Of a DNA stretch of 64,000 nt, positions 7,843-14,985 are shown piece after piece. Under the pieces are notes generated by a model, which worked only from the letters and a program-made list of their open reading frames with translations, was not told the origin of the DNA and did no database searches. A program made the position numbers and the translations under genes. The stretch comes from Mycobacterium sp. E3198 (GTDB taxonomy: Bacteria; Actinomycetota; Actinomycetes; Mycobacteriales; Mycobacteriaceae). The stretch is from contig NZ_LZIS01000012.1 in assembly GCF_001667015.1 (NCBI RefSeq), positions 1-64,000 of the forward strand. The letters run 5' to 3'. Position 1 is the first letter of the stretch. Each line of letters begins with the position of its first letter.

Positions 7843-8847
7843 GTGATCGACAGCGACAGCGCTGGAATGCCCGGGGGCTTGAAGGGCACGCGCGCCGGCC
7901 ACTCCGGCTTCGTCCATGCGGCGCTCCTTTACCGTTCGCAGCAGGAGTATTTGGAATCCGTGTCGCGCTTCGTGCTCGACGGTCTGACGGCCGACGAGGC
8001 GGTTCTGGTGGCGGTGCCCGACGACAAGCTGGCCCTCGTGCACGACGCCTTGGCCGGCTCGGTCTCCGGATTCACGGCCGAATTGCGCATGGCCGACATC
8101 GCCGAGCTCGGCCGCAACCCGAGCCGGTTCATGGCCGCGGAGGGTTCCTTCGTCGACGACCACCCGGACCGGCGGGTGCGGATCGTGAGCCAGCTGGCCT
8201 GGCCGGGACGCAGCGACGACGAGTTCGTCGCGTGTGTGGAGCACGAGGCGCTAGTCAACGAAGCGCTCGACGGCTACCCGATGACGAAGTTGTGCCTCTA
8301 CGACGCGAGCCGGCTCGATGACGAGTTGCTGGCGGACGCCCGTGCGACCCACCCCTTGCTGTGGAGCGGCGGCGCGCTGCGGCGCAGCGCCGAATACGCG
8401 CCCGAGGCCGCCCTGGAGCGCTGCAACCGGCCACTACACGTGAAGCCGGGGGCCGTCACGTACATGGTCAGGAAGTCCGCAGACCTCAGCCCGGCCCGGT
8501 CCTTCGCCGTCGACTACGCCGGCTGGGTGGGCATGTCCCAGGACGGGATCGACGATCTGCAGCTGATCGCGACGGAGCTGGCCACCAACAGCCTGATGTA
8601 TACCGACGGGGCCTGCCGGCTGGCGTTCTGGCGCCAAGACGACCATCTGGTGTGCGAGGCGCGCGATACCGGACGGTTCGACGACCCGCTGGTCGGCCGC
8701 CTGGACCCGGGCCCGACCGGGCCCGCCAGCCGCGGCCTGTACCTGGTCAACGCGATATCGGACCTGGTGCGCACGCACACCACGTCGGCCGGGACGACGA
8801 TCCAGGCCTATCTTCGGTTCGAACAGGCGCCGGGGCCGAACGGCTGA
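7843..8847 (+). CDS. MEDS-domain plus HATPase regulatory protein
   Basis: A 334-residue cytoplasmic regulator. The N-terminal half (about 20-190) is a MEDS (DcmR-like) sensory domain, starting around HAALLYRSQQEYLESVSRF. The C-terminal half (about 210-325) is a GHKL ATPase of the anti-sigma-factor kind, with the N-box ATELATNSLMY and the G-box region DTGRFDDP. No phosphoacceptor histidine domain is present. Proteins with this layout are thought to act in sigma-factor partner switching as anti-sigma kinases. GTG 7843 is chosen because AGGGGGT lies 7-14 bases upstream. GGGTAT at 7792-7797 resembles a stress-sigma -10 box. No sigma factor gene adjoins it. Confidence 0.8.
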   Translation: MIDSDSAGMPGGLKGTRAGHSGFVHAALLYRSQQEYLESVSRFVLDGLTADEAVLVAVPDDKLALVHDALAGSVSGFTAELRMADIAELGRNPSRFMAAEGSFVDDHPDRRVRIVSQLAWPGRSDDEFVACVEHEALVNEALDGYPMTKLCLYDASRLDDELLADARATHPLLWSGGALRRSAEYAPEAALERCNRPLHVKPGAVTYMVRKSADLSPARSFAVDYAGWVGMSQDGIDDLQLIATELATNSLMYTDGACRLAFWRQDDHLVCEARDTGRFDDPLVGRLDPGPTGPASRGLYLVNAISDLVRTHTTSAGTTIQAYLRFEQAPGPNG

Positions 8848-8856
8848 CCCACGGGG

Positions 8857-9000
8857 CTATTGAGTGGTGACCGTCCCGCCCCCGCGGGGGAGTGGGACCG
8901 GGTGTAATGACGCTGCGCAGCCCGTTGCCGTCACGGCGAAGACGGCGATCAGCGCCCCCGCCACGGCTATTCGGGCCCTGTTTCTGCTTTTCGCGGTCAC
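8857..9000 (-). CDS. Small lipoprotein A (47 aa)
   Basis: A 47-residue gene, GTG 9000 to TAG 8857. It has a basic start (MTAKSRNRAR), a hydrophobic segment and a lipobox-like ATGC at residues 25-28, leaving a mature peptide of about 20 residues ending PVPLPRGGGTVTTQ. AAAGG lies 7 bases before the start. It pairs with the small lipoprotein at 9114: both have the same upstream motif at the same spacing and similar proline-rich tails. Function is unknown. Confidence rests on signal, ribosome site and paralogy combined. Confidence 0.6.
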   Translation of the reverse strand: MTAKSRNRARIAVAGALIAVFAVTATGCAASLHPVPLPRGGGTVTTQ

Positions 9001-9046
9001 GGCCGTGCCTTTCCTTTACCAGTAGGCGAAGTTTGGTTTGCTGAGC

Positions 9047-9069
9047 CCACTGCCGTCAGATGCTATCGC
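9047..9069 (-). repeat. Leader repeat copy 1
   Basis: A 23-bp element (plus-strand CCACTGCC...TCAGATG...TATCGC) found 47-69 bases upstream of lipoprotein A. It is repeated at 9313-9335 with two mismatches, at nearly the same distance from lipoprotein B. Probably a duplicated promoter or 5' leader. Confidence 0.55.
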
Positions 9070-9113
9070 AATTGCGGGCGGTTAATTTGGGACCAAAATT
9101 GCGCGCGGGGCGG

Positions 9114-9269
9114 TTATCGGTTGCCGGGTGGCAGGCTCACCGGCGCCGGCACGAACGTGCCGGGGTTGTGCGTCGCGCAGCCCGCCACCGAGACCGCGGA
9201 TAGCGCGGCCAACGCAGCGGCGAACACCCGAACAGGGTGAATTGTGCGGCTAGTTTGCGTTGCGTTCAT
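9114..9269 (-). CDS. Small lipoprotein B (51 aa)
   Basis: A 51-residue protein, ATG 9269, with signal MNATQTSRTIHPVRVFAAAL continuing through a hydrophobic core to the lipobox VAGC at 28-31. The mature peptide of about 21 residues ends PVSLPPGNR. AAAGG lies 8 bases before the ATG. Longer in-frame starts upstream lack a signal-peptide arrangement, so this start is preferred. It is a paralogue of lipoprotein A next door and of unknown function. Confidence 0.7.
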   Translation of the reverse strand: MNATQTSRTIHPVRVFAAALAALSAVSVAGCATHNPGTFVPAPVSLPPGNR

Positions 9270-9312
9270 CCGTGGCGCCTTTCGTTTGCTGGAAGTCCGT
9301 GATTCGCGGACA

Positions 9313-9335
9313 CCACTGCCCTCAGATGTTATCGC
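9313..9335 (-). repeat. Leader repeat copy 2
   Basis: The second copy of the 23-bp element of 9047-9069, lying 44-66 bases upstream of lipoprotein B. The conserved spacing indicates that promoter and gene were duplicated together. Confidence 0.55.
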
Positions 9336-9474
9336 TGTCGCCGCGCTACCGATACATTTTGCGTTATTGGTGAACGACGGCATGGGCATCGTCGTGGCCG
9401 CCCGCGAAAGCGCTTGCCGGCAAGGGCGCACTCGGCCGCGCGAAATGAATTTGCGTTGCCGCCACGCGGGCGTC

Positions 9475-9480
9475 TATCGT
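9475..9480 (+). promoter_or_regulatory. Candidate -10 box for the attenuator transcript
   Basis: TATCGT ends seven bases before the GTG of the leader peptide. This spacing would start the transcript at or next to that GTG, giving a leaderless leader peptide, which is common in mycobacteria. TTGCGT (9451-9456) is a weak -35 candidate. Confidence 0.4.
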
Positions 9481-9487
9481 CGCGCTC

Positions 9488-9538
9488 GTGCGTCTTCTTC
9501 AGCGTGCCGTAGTAGCCAGCACCCGCAGCGGGGTCTGA
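9488..9538 (+). CDS. Leader peptide of a branched-chain amino-acid attenuator
   Basis: Sixteen codons, GTG to TGA, giving MRLLQRAVVASTRSGV. It has paired leucine codons (CTTCTT) and paired valine codons (GTAGTA). The two Val codons lie inside one arm of a base-pairing segment (9509-9516), and the stop codon lies in the loop region of the next hairpin. This is the layout of ribosome-mediated attenuators, known in actinobacteria before leuA and ilvB. No Shine-Dalgarno sequence is visible, which fits leaderless initiation. Confidence 0.6.
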   Translation: MRLLQRAVVASTRSGV

Positions 9539-9577
9539 TCCCAGACCGACCCCCCGCTGTGGGTCGGAAGCTACTAC
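9509..9577 (+). promoter_or_regulatory. Attenuator with competing hairpins
   Basis: Several perfect pairings compete here. GTAGTAGC (9509-9516) pairs with GCTACTAC (9570-9577). CAGCGGGG (9526-9533) pairs with CCCCGCTG (9552-9559). GGTCTG (9532-9537) pairs with CAGACC (9542-9547). CCGACCC (9546-9552) pairs with GGGTCGG (9561-9567). The last excludes the second. A ribosome stalled at the Leu or Val codons would block the outer arm and shift the fold. No long U-run follows, so the switch might act on transcription or on access to the 9614 start. Confidence 0.6.
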
Positions 9578-9613
9578 CGTCGGTCGCCCTCTCGATCAGA
9601 GAAGACCGAAACC

Positions 9614-10117
9614 ATGGCTTTATCCCAATCCCGATTCACTTCGGTCCGCGACTGCCCGGCGGCCGCGTGGTTCGCCCACCACTTCGGCGCCGACCTGCCG
9701 CGCGGTCTGCGGGAGGAGGCCGAGGCGATGTCCTGGGAGACCTTCCTCGCCACCTACGGTCACAGCGCCGGCCCCGTCCGGCTGGGGCACTTCGCCTGCA
9801 CCGACGCCGAGCGGCCGGCCGGGCGGCTCGGACCGCAAGCCCGCAATTATCGGGCCACGATCGCCGTCGGCGATCAGCTCGCTACCTGCACGGCCGCCGC
9901 CAGCGGTCCGATCGCCGCGCTCACCGCGATGCTGCACGAGCGCGCGATCACGGTGGAGACGCTGAGGTTTCACCAGCTGCGCTCGGGCGTCATCACCACC
10001 ACATTCATCCACGGCAGCAACGGGATTCGCGCGCAGTGGGCGATGGGCGCCGCGGAGGACCCGACCCAGGCCGCGTTGCGCGCGGTGATCGCGTGCGCCA
10101 ACCGGCTGGTGATCTGA
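9614..10117 (+). CDS. Stand-alone LeuA-type regulatory (allosteric) domain protein
   Basis: A 167-residue protein with no catalytic TIM barrel. Its second half (about 75-165) has the pattern of the 2-isopropylmalate synthase C-terminal domain: YRATIAVGDQLATCTAA, then SGPIAALTAML, then the final strand-helix DPTQAALRAVIACANRL. In LeuA this domain binds leucine for feedback inhibition. Residues 1-70 (WFAHHFGADLPRGLREEA) resemble the linker that precedes it. A leucine/valine attenuator lies directly upstream, which supports a role in branched-chain amino-acid sensing. It may be a free regulator of LeuA or a remnant under selection. It is convergent with cyp136, 7 bp apart. Confidence 0.7.
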   Translation: MALSQSRFTSVRDCPAAAWFAHHFGADLPRGLREEAEAMSWETFLATYGHSAGPVRLGHFACTDAERPAGRLGPQARNYRATIAVGDQLATCTAAASGPIAALTAMLHERAITVETLRFHQLRSGVITTTFIHGSNGIRAQWAMGAAEDPTQAALRAVIACANRLVI

Positions 10118-10124
10118 ACGGCCG

Positions 10125-11606
10125 TCAGAGCGGGCGCAGCATGATCGGCATGCCGTCCTTCGGCACCGGCATGCCGCCGTAGTCCCACTCGGCCTGGTAT
10201 CCCGGGCGGGGCAACTCGAGTCGATACTTGCGCAGCAGGCGGTGCAGGATCGTCTTGATCTCCAACTGCCCGAACACCATCCCGATGCACTTGTGCGCGC
10301 CGCCGCCGAACGGCGTGAACGCGTAGCGGTGTCGCTTGTGCTCGTTGCGCGGCTCGGTGAACCGCTCCGGATCGAATTTCAGTGGGTCTGTCCACAATTC
10401 GGGCAGCCGGTGGTTCATGCCCGGGTAGGCGATCACGTTGGTGCCCTTGGGGATGTAGTAGCCCAGCAGGTCCGTGTCGCGCACCGTCTGGCGCATGGCC
10501 CACTGCACCGGCGTCACCAGCCGGATCGACTCGTTCATCACCAGGTCGAGCGACTCCAGCTTCTCGAGCGAGTCGATGTCGAGCGGCCCGTCGCCGAGCC
10601 GGTCGGATTCCTCGCGGCAGCGCTGCTGCCACTGCGGGTGCGCGGCCAGCTGGTAGGCCATCGTGGTGACCGTCGACGTCGACGTGTCGTGCGCGGCCAT
10701 CATCAAAAAGATCATGTGGTTGACGATGTCCTCGTCGGAGAACGTGTTGCCGTCCTCGTCCTCGGTCTCGCACAACACGGACAACAGGTCGGTGCCGGGG
10801 TTCGCGCGCTGTTCCTTGACCCGCTCGCGGAAGTAGTTCTCCAGCAGCTCGCGTGCCTTGAGGCCCCGCCACCAGGTGAACGGCGGCACGGGAGTGCGGA
10901 TGATCGCGTTGCCCGCGCGCGTGGTGATCGCGAACGCCTTGTTGACCTTGGTCACCAGTTCGTGGTCGGTGCCCGGCTCGTGGCCCATGAACACCATCGA
11001 CGCGATGTCGAGCGTCAGCTCCTTCATCGCCGGGTAGAGCAAAAACCGCGCGTCGTTGGCCACCCAGTCGTTGGCGATCGTCTGGGAGACCACCTTGTCC
11101 ATCTGCTCGACGTAGCTGACCAGGCGGGACCGCACGAACGCCTCCTGCATGATCCGCCGGTGAAACAGGTGCTCCTCGAAGTCCAGCAGCATCAGCCCGC
11201 GGTGGAAGAACGGCCCGATCACCGGCACCCAGCCCTGCTGCGAGTAGTCCTTGTTGCGGTTGGAGTAGATGACCTGAGCGGCGTCCGGGCCCAGGGCGGC
11301 GATGCCCGGCAGCACGGGCGAGTCCCCGAAGATCACCGGCCCCTTGGTCTGGTACATGTGCAGCAGATAGTCCGGTCCGCCGCGCAGCATCTCGATGATG
11401 TGGCCGATGACCGGCAGGCCCGCGTCGCCGACGGCCGCCTTGAGACCACTGCCCGGCGGCGGCTCGGCGAGGGTGCGCTCCGGGAACTGGGTGTTCAGCA
11501 GCCTGCGCTCGACGATCCCCATGCCGGGAAAGTTGTTGATCGACGGGGTGAACCGGCGCCGCGCCTGGTCGAGCAGGTAGTGCGGGGTGCTGATGGTGGC
11601 GGCCAT
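10125..11606 (-). CDS. cyp136: Cytochrome P450 CYP136
   Basis: A 493-residue P450, close to the 492 residues of M. tuberculosis CYP136. The I-helix oxygen-activation segment AAHDTSTST is near residue 275, the K-helix ExxR is ESIR near 333, and the heme-binding loop is FGGGAHKCIG with its cysteine near 436. It uses external redox partners to hydroxylate a substrate, probably a sterol- or lipid-like molecule; the true substrate is unknown. ATG 11606 follows AAAGGAG. It is divergent from a TetR gene, with a strong palindrome between them. Confidence 0.92.
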   Translation of the reverse strand: MAATISTPHYLLDQARRRFTPSINNFPGMGIVERRLLNTQFPERTLAEPPPGSGLKAAVGDAGLPVIGHIIEMLRGGPDYLLHMYQTKGPVIFGDSPVLPGIAALGPDAAQVIYSNRNKDYSQQGWVPVIGPFFHRGLMLLDFEEHLFHRRIMQEAFVRSRLVSYVEQMDKVVSQTIANDWVANDARFLLYPAMKELTLDIASMVFMGHEPGTDHELVTKVNKAFAITTRAGNAIIRTPVPPFTWWRGLKARELLENYFRERVKEQRANPGTDLLSVLCETEDEDGNTFSDEDIVNHMIFLMMAAHDTSTSTVTTMAYQLAAHPQWQQRCREESDRLGDGPLDIDSLEKLESLDLVMNESIRLVTPVQWAMRQTVRDTDLLGYYIPKGTNVIAYPGMNHRLPELWTDPLKFDPERFTEPRNEHKRHRYAFTPFGGGAHKCIGMVFGQLEIKTILHRLLRKYRLELPRPGYQAEWDYGGMPVPKDGMPIMLRPL

Positions 11607-11680
11607 TGAGGCTCCTTTGCGCTCCTGTGCAGGCCCGGGGGACGGGTGACAGCGGTCACTGATCCACATCCTTCGGGAAA

Positions 11681-11700
11681 AACTTGACGGCTGTCAAGTT
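11681..11700. promoter_or_regulatory. TetR operator candidate between cyp136 and TetR
   Basis: AACTTGACGGCTGTCAAGTT has perfect 8-bp arms around a 4-bp spacer. It sits in the 128-bp divergent gap, 35 bp before the TetR start. Probably bound by that TetR protein to control itself and cyp136. Confidence 0.6.
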
Positions 11701-11734
11701 TGCTTTTCCGACGGCGTGGTGCAAGGTCGTGGGG

Positions 11735-12379
11735 GTGAGCAGCGCCGCCAATCCGCAGCCGGGCGAACCGGGCGCGCGCCGGCGGGGTGACAAGCACCGG
11801 CAGGCGATCATGCAGGCGGTGCGCGACCTGCTCGAGGAAAAGCCGTTCGCGGAGCTGTCGGTCAGCACCATCAGCGAGCGGGCCGGGGTGGCCCGGTCCG
11901 GCTTCTACTTCTACTTCGACTCCAAGTACTCCGTGCTGGCCCAGATCGTGGCCGACGCGACCGAGGAGCTCGAGGAGCTCACCCAGTACTTCGCCCCCCG
12001 CCAGCCGGGCGAGTCGCCCGAGCAATTCGCCACGCGGATGGTCCGCAGCGCCGCCGCGGTGTACGCGCACAACGACCCGGTGATGACGGCCTGCAACGTC
12101 GCCCGCTACACCGACATCGAGATCCGCGACATTCTCGAGCGGCAGTTCGAGGTGGTGCTCCGCCAGATCGCGGATGTCGTCGACGCCGAGATGAAGGCCG
12201 GCACCGCCAACCCGATCAGCGACGACATCCCCACCCTGGTGCGCACTTTGGCCGGCACCACCTCGCTGATGCTGACGGGCGACTCCATCCTGGTCGGCCC
12301 CGAGGACGACGCGGAGCGTCGGGTCCGCGTGCTCGAGCAGTTGTGGCTGCATTCGCTGTGGGGCGGGGGCCAGACGTAA
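11735..12379 (+). CDS. TetR family regulator next to cyp136
   Basis: A 214-residue regulator (the M. tuberculosis counterpart Rv3058c is of similar length). The helix-turn-helix near residues 35-75 contains VSTISERAGVARSGFYFYFD, followed by an all-helical ligand domain. GTG 11735 is preferred; longer upstream readings would run through the palindrome at 11681. It is divergent from cyp136 and 18 bp upstream of an SDR gene, so it probably represses the P450 and the SDR transcript in response to a lipophilic ligand. The ligand is unknown. Confidence 0.88.
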   Translation: MSSAANPQPGEPGARRRGDKHRQAIMQAVRDLLEEKPFAELSVSTISERAGVARSGFYFYFDSKYSVLAQIVADATEELEELTQYFAPRQPGESPEQFATRMVRSAAAVYAHNDPVMTACNVARYTDIEIRDILERQFEVVLRQIADVVDAEMKAGTANPISDDIPTLVRTLAGTTSLMLTGDSILVGPEDDAERRVRVLEQLWLHSLWGGGQT

Positions 12380-12397
12380 GGCGGTAGGGTCACGGCC

Positions 12398-13303
12398 ATG
12401 GCGTCCAAGCCTTCTGGGGGATATTTCACGGGTAAGCGGTGTCTGGTCACGGGTGCGGCCAGCGGCATCGGGCGCGCGACGGCCCTGCGGCTGGCCGCCG
12501 ACGGCGCCGAGCTCTATCTCACCGACCGCAACGCGGACGGCCTCGAGTCGACCGTGGCCGACGCCCGGGCGCTCGGCGCGCGGGTGCCCGTTCACCGCGC
12601 GCTCGACATCTCCGACTACGGCCAGGTGGCGGCGTTCGCCGCCGACATCCACGCCGCGCACCCGAGCATGGACGTGGTGCTCAACATCGCCGGCGTGTCG
12701 GCGTGGGGCACCGTCGACCGCCTGACCCACGAGCAGTGGAGCAAGATGATCGCGATCAACCTGATGGGTCCGATCCACGTCATCGAGACGTTCGTCCCGC
12801 CGATGGTGGCGGCCCGGCGCGGCGGGCGTTTGGTGAACGTGTCGTCGGCGGCCGGGCTGGTCGCGTTGCCGTGGCACGCCGCCTACAGCGCCAGCAAGTT
12901 CGGGCTGCGCGGGCTGTCCGAGGTGCTGCGTTTCGACCTGGCGCGCCAGGGCATCGGGGTGTCGGTCGTGGTACCGGGCGCGGTGAAGACGCCGTTGGTG
13001 GACACCGTCGAGATTGCCGGCGTCGACCGCGAGGACCCGGGCGTCGCCCGCTGGGTGGACCGCTTCAGCGGTCACGCGGTTTCCCCGGAACGGGCGGCCG
13101 AGAAGATCCTGGCCGGCGTCGCGAAGAACCGGTACCTCATCTACACGTCGCCGGACATCCGCGCGCTGTACGCGTTCAAGCGGCTGGCGTGGTGGCCCTA
13201 CAGCGTGGCGATGCGTCAGGTCAACGTGATCTTCACACGGGCGCTCAAGCCCGCCCCGGCTCCGCTAGCCGGGCATCACCAACTCGAGGCGCACCCCGAG
13301 TAG
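12398..13303 (+). CDS. SDR family oxidoreductase (Rv3057c-like)
   Basis: A 301-residue classical short-chain dehydrogenase. It has GAASGIGRA near residue 20, NIAGVS near 98 and the catalytic YSASK near 164. A C-terminal extension of about 60 residues (YLIYTSPDIRALYAFKRLAW) is typical of membrane-associated SDRs acting on lipids. It follows the TetR gene by 18 bp in the same direction. Its last 39 bp overlap the 3' end of dinB2 on the other strand. The substrate is unknown; partnership with CYP136 is plausible from context. Confidence 0.87.
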   Translation: MASKPSGGYFTGKRCLVTGAASGIGRATALRLAADGAELYLTDRNADGLESTVADARALGARVPVHRALDISDYGQVAAFAADIHAAHPSMDVVLNIAGVSAWGTVDRLTHEQWSKMIAINLMGPIHVIETFVPPMVAARRGGRLVNVSSAAGLVALPWHAAYSASKFGLRGLSEVLRFDLARQGIGVSVVVPGAVKTPLVDTVEIAGVDREDPGVARWVDRFSGHAVSPERAAEKILAGVAKNRYLIYTSPDIRALYAFKRLAWWPYSVAMRQVNVIFTRALKPAPAPLAGHHQLEAHPE

Positions 13304-14296
13304 CCGAACCGGGCGGTCCAGCTCGAAGAGGTCCAGGACGCGCAGGGCGGCGTCGGTGATCGTCCGCGCGTCGGTGGTGGGCGCGGCCAGCTTGCGGATC
13401 TTCGTGCGGGTGTAAAACGTGGCGGTCCGCACGGTGACGGCGACGCGGGTGACGACGCGCCCGGCGGCCAGCACGTCGTCCAGGGCCTGGCGCGCCAATG
13501 CCGTTACCGCAGCGTCCATTTCGGCGCGATCGGTCAGGTCGCGCGGAAAGGTGATGACGTGGCTGCGGGAGCGCGGGACCCACGGCTCGGCGCTGACCTC
13601 GGTGTCGCCACCGCCCTTGGCCAGCAGCAGCAGCCACAGCCCGGTGCGCGGGCCGAACGTGGACGTCAGCAGCTCCGCGTCGCTGTGCGCGAGTTCCCGT
13701 ACCGAGGTGATACCAAGGGCCGCAAGCCTTTTCGACGTCTTCGGGCCGACGCCCCACAGCGCGTCGACCGGGCGCTCGGCCATCACCGTCATCCAGTTCG
13801 TGTCGGTGAGCGTGAAGATGCCGGCCGGTTTCGCGAATCCGGTGGCGACCTTGGCGCGCTGCTTGTTGTCGCTGATGCCGACCGAGCACGACAGCCCGGT
13901 TTGCGACGAGATGACCGCGCGGATCTGTTCGGCGACCCCGGTGGGGTCGGCGGCCGTCACGCCGACATACGCCTCGTCCCAGCCCCATACCTCGACCGGG
14001 TGCCCCAGGTCGCGCAACAGCCCCATCACCTCGTCGGACGCGGCGTCGTACGCGGCCGGATCCGACGGCAGGAAGGTGGCGTCCGGGCAGCGGCGCGCGG
14101 CCGCGCGCAGCGGCATGCCCGCGTGCACCCCGAATTCCCGGGCCTCATACGAGGCGCAGGTAACGACCTTGCGGGGTTCGGCCGGATCGCCGCTGCCGCC
14201 GACGATGACGGGCAGCCCGGCCAGTTCCGGGTGGCGGCGCAGCTCGACCGACGCCAGAAACTGGTCGAGGTCGACGTGCAGGATCCAGCTCGTCAC
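13265..14296 (-). CDS. dinB2: Y-family DNA polymerase DinB2 (DinP)
   Basis: A 343-residue Y-family translesion polymerase. The N-terminal catalytic motif HVDLDQFLASVE carries the first metal-binding aspartate, and WGWDEAYV near residue 105 carries the second acidic pair. The helix-hairpin-helix segment ALWGVGPKTSKRLAALGI is near 180. The residue where most family members have an aromatic steric gate is Leu in DQFL. Mycobacterial DinB2 is known for this and for tolerating ribonucleotides. Length matches Rv3056 (346). It overlaps the upstream TetR gene by GTGA, so the two are translationally coupled. Confidence 0.92.
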   Translation of the reverse strand: MTSWILHVDLDQFLASVELRRHPELAGLPVIVGGSGDPAEPRKVVTCASYEAREFGVHAGMPLRAAARRCPDATFLPSDPAAYDAASDEVMGLLRDLGHPVEVWGWDEAYVGVTAADPTGVAEQIRAVISSQTGLSCSVGISDNKQRAKVATGFAKPAGIFTLTDTNWMTVMAERPVDALWGVGPKTSKRLAALGITSVRELAHSDAELLTSTFGPRTGLWLLLLAKGGGDTEVSAEPWVPRSRSHVITFPRDLTDRAEMDAAVTALARQALDDVLAAGRVVTRVAVTVRTATFYTRTKIRKLAAPTTDARTITDAALRVLDLFELDRPVRLLGVRLELVMPG

Positions 14297-14895
14297 CGCC
14301 CGCACAGCTTGCGCGCCAGGCTTTCCCACGCCTCCCCCAACGTCTCCAAAGTGTGGCCGCCCTCGTTGAGCCGATGCTCCACGTAGTCCGGGTCGAGCAG
14401 GGCCAGCAGCGCGTCGGTCTGCACGCCGAGATTGCCGGTCGTGCGCGCCGACGCCAGCAGCAGCCTTACGTGGGTGCGCAACACCGTGGCCGGCGCGTTG
14501 TAGCGGTTGTGCGGATCGCGGTTGGCCTCCGACAGCAGCGCGTGGTGGGTGTGCACGAAGCGGATCCGCTCCCGCCCGAACGCCAGCAGGCGATCCAGCG
14601 GCGGCGCGTCGGGACCCAGCGGCGGCGGGCCGAAAAGGAAGGCCTGCTGGCTGGCGCGTTCGTCCTCGTCGAGCAACACCATCATCAGGCCGGCGCGGCT
14701 GCCGAACCGGCGGAACAGGGTCCCTTTGCCGACGCCCGCGGCCGCGGCGACGTCGTCCATGGTGACGGCGTCGGCGCCGCGCTCGGCGACCAGGGTGCGG
14801 GCGGCCTGCAGTAACAGGGCGCGGTTGCGCGCCGCATCGCCGCGCTCCTGCGGCGCGGACACTCCCAACTCGCCCAACGGCTCGACGGCGCTCAC
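14293..14895 (-). CDS. TetR family regulator upstream of dinB2
   Basis: A 200-residue regulator (Rv3055-like). The DNA-binding helix-turn-helix near residues 30-75 includes MDDVAAAAGVGKGTLFRRFG. The C-terminal ligand domain is helical. It lies divergent to the FMN reductase gene, with a 20-bp palindrome in the gap, and its stop codon overlaps the dinB2 start. It may therefore control both the reductase and, as the first gene of the transcript, dinB2. The start is taken as GTG 14895 without a convincing ribosome site. Confidence 0.87.
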   Translation of the reverse strand: MSAVEPLGELGVSAPQERGDAARNRALLLQAARTLVAERGADAVTMDDVAAAAGVGKGTLFRRFGSRAGLMMVLLDEDERASQQAFLFGPPPLGPDAPPLDRLLAFGRERIRFVHTHHALLSEANRDPHNRYNAPATVLRTHVRLLLASARTTGNLGVQTDALLALLDPDYVEHRLNEGGHTLETLGEAWESLARKLCGR

Positions 14896-14921
14896 TCCTG
14901 CACTTTAACGCCGCCGGAATA

Positions 14922-14941
14922 AACCGGACCACGGTCCGGTT
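14922..14941. promoter_or_regulatory. TetR operator candidate, FMN reductase/TetR gap
   Basis: AACCGGACCACGGTCCGGTT has perfect 9-bp arms around AC. It is centred between the divergent starts at 14895 and 14986 and is probably bound by the adjacent TetR protein. Confidence 0.65.
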
Positions 14942-14985
14942 GGAGCGTGCAAGGATGGGGACCAACGACCGAAGGGAACGAAACA

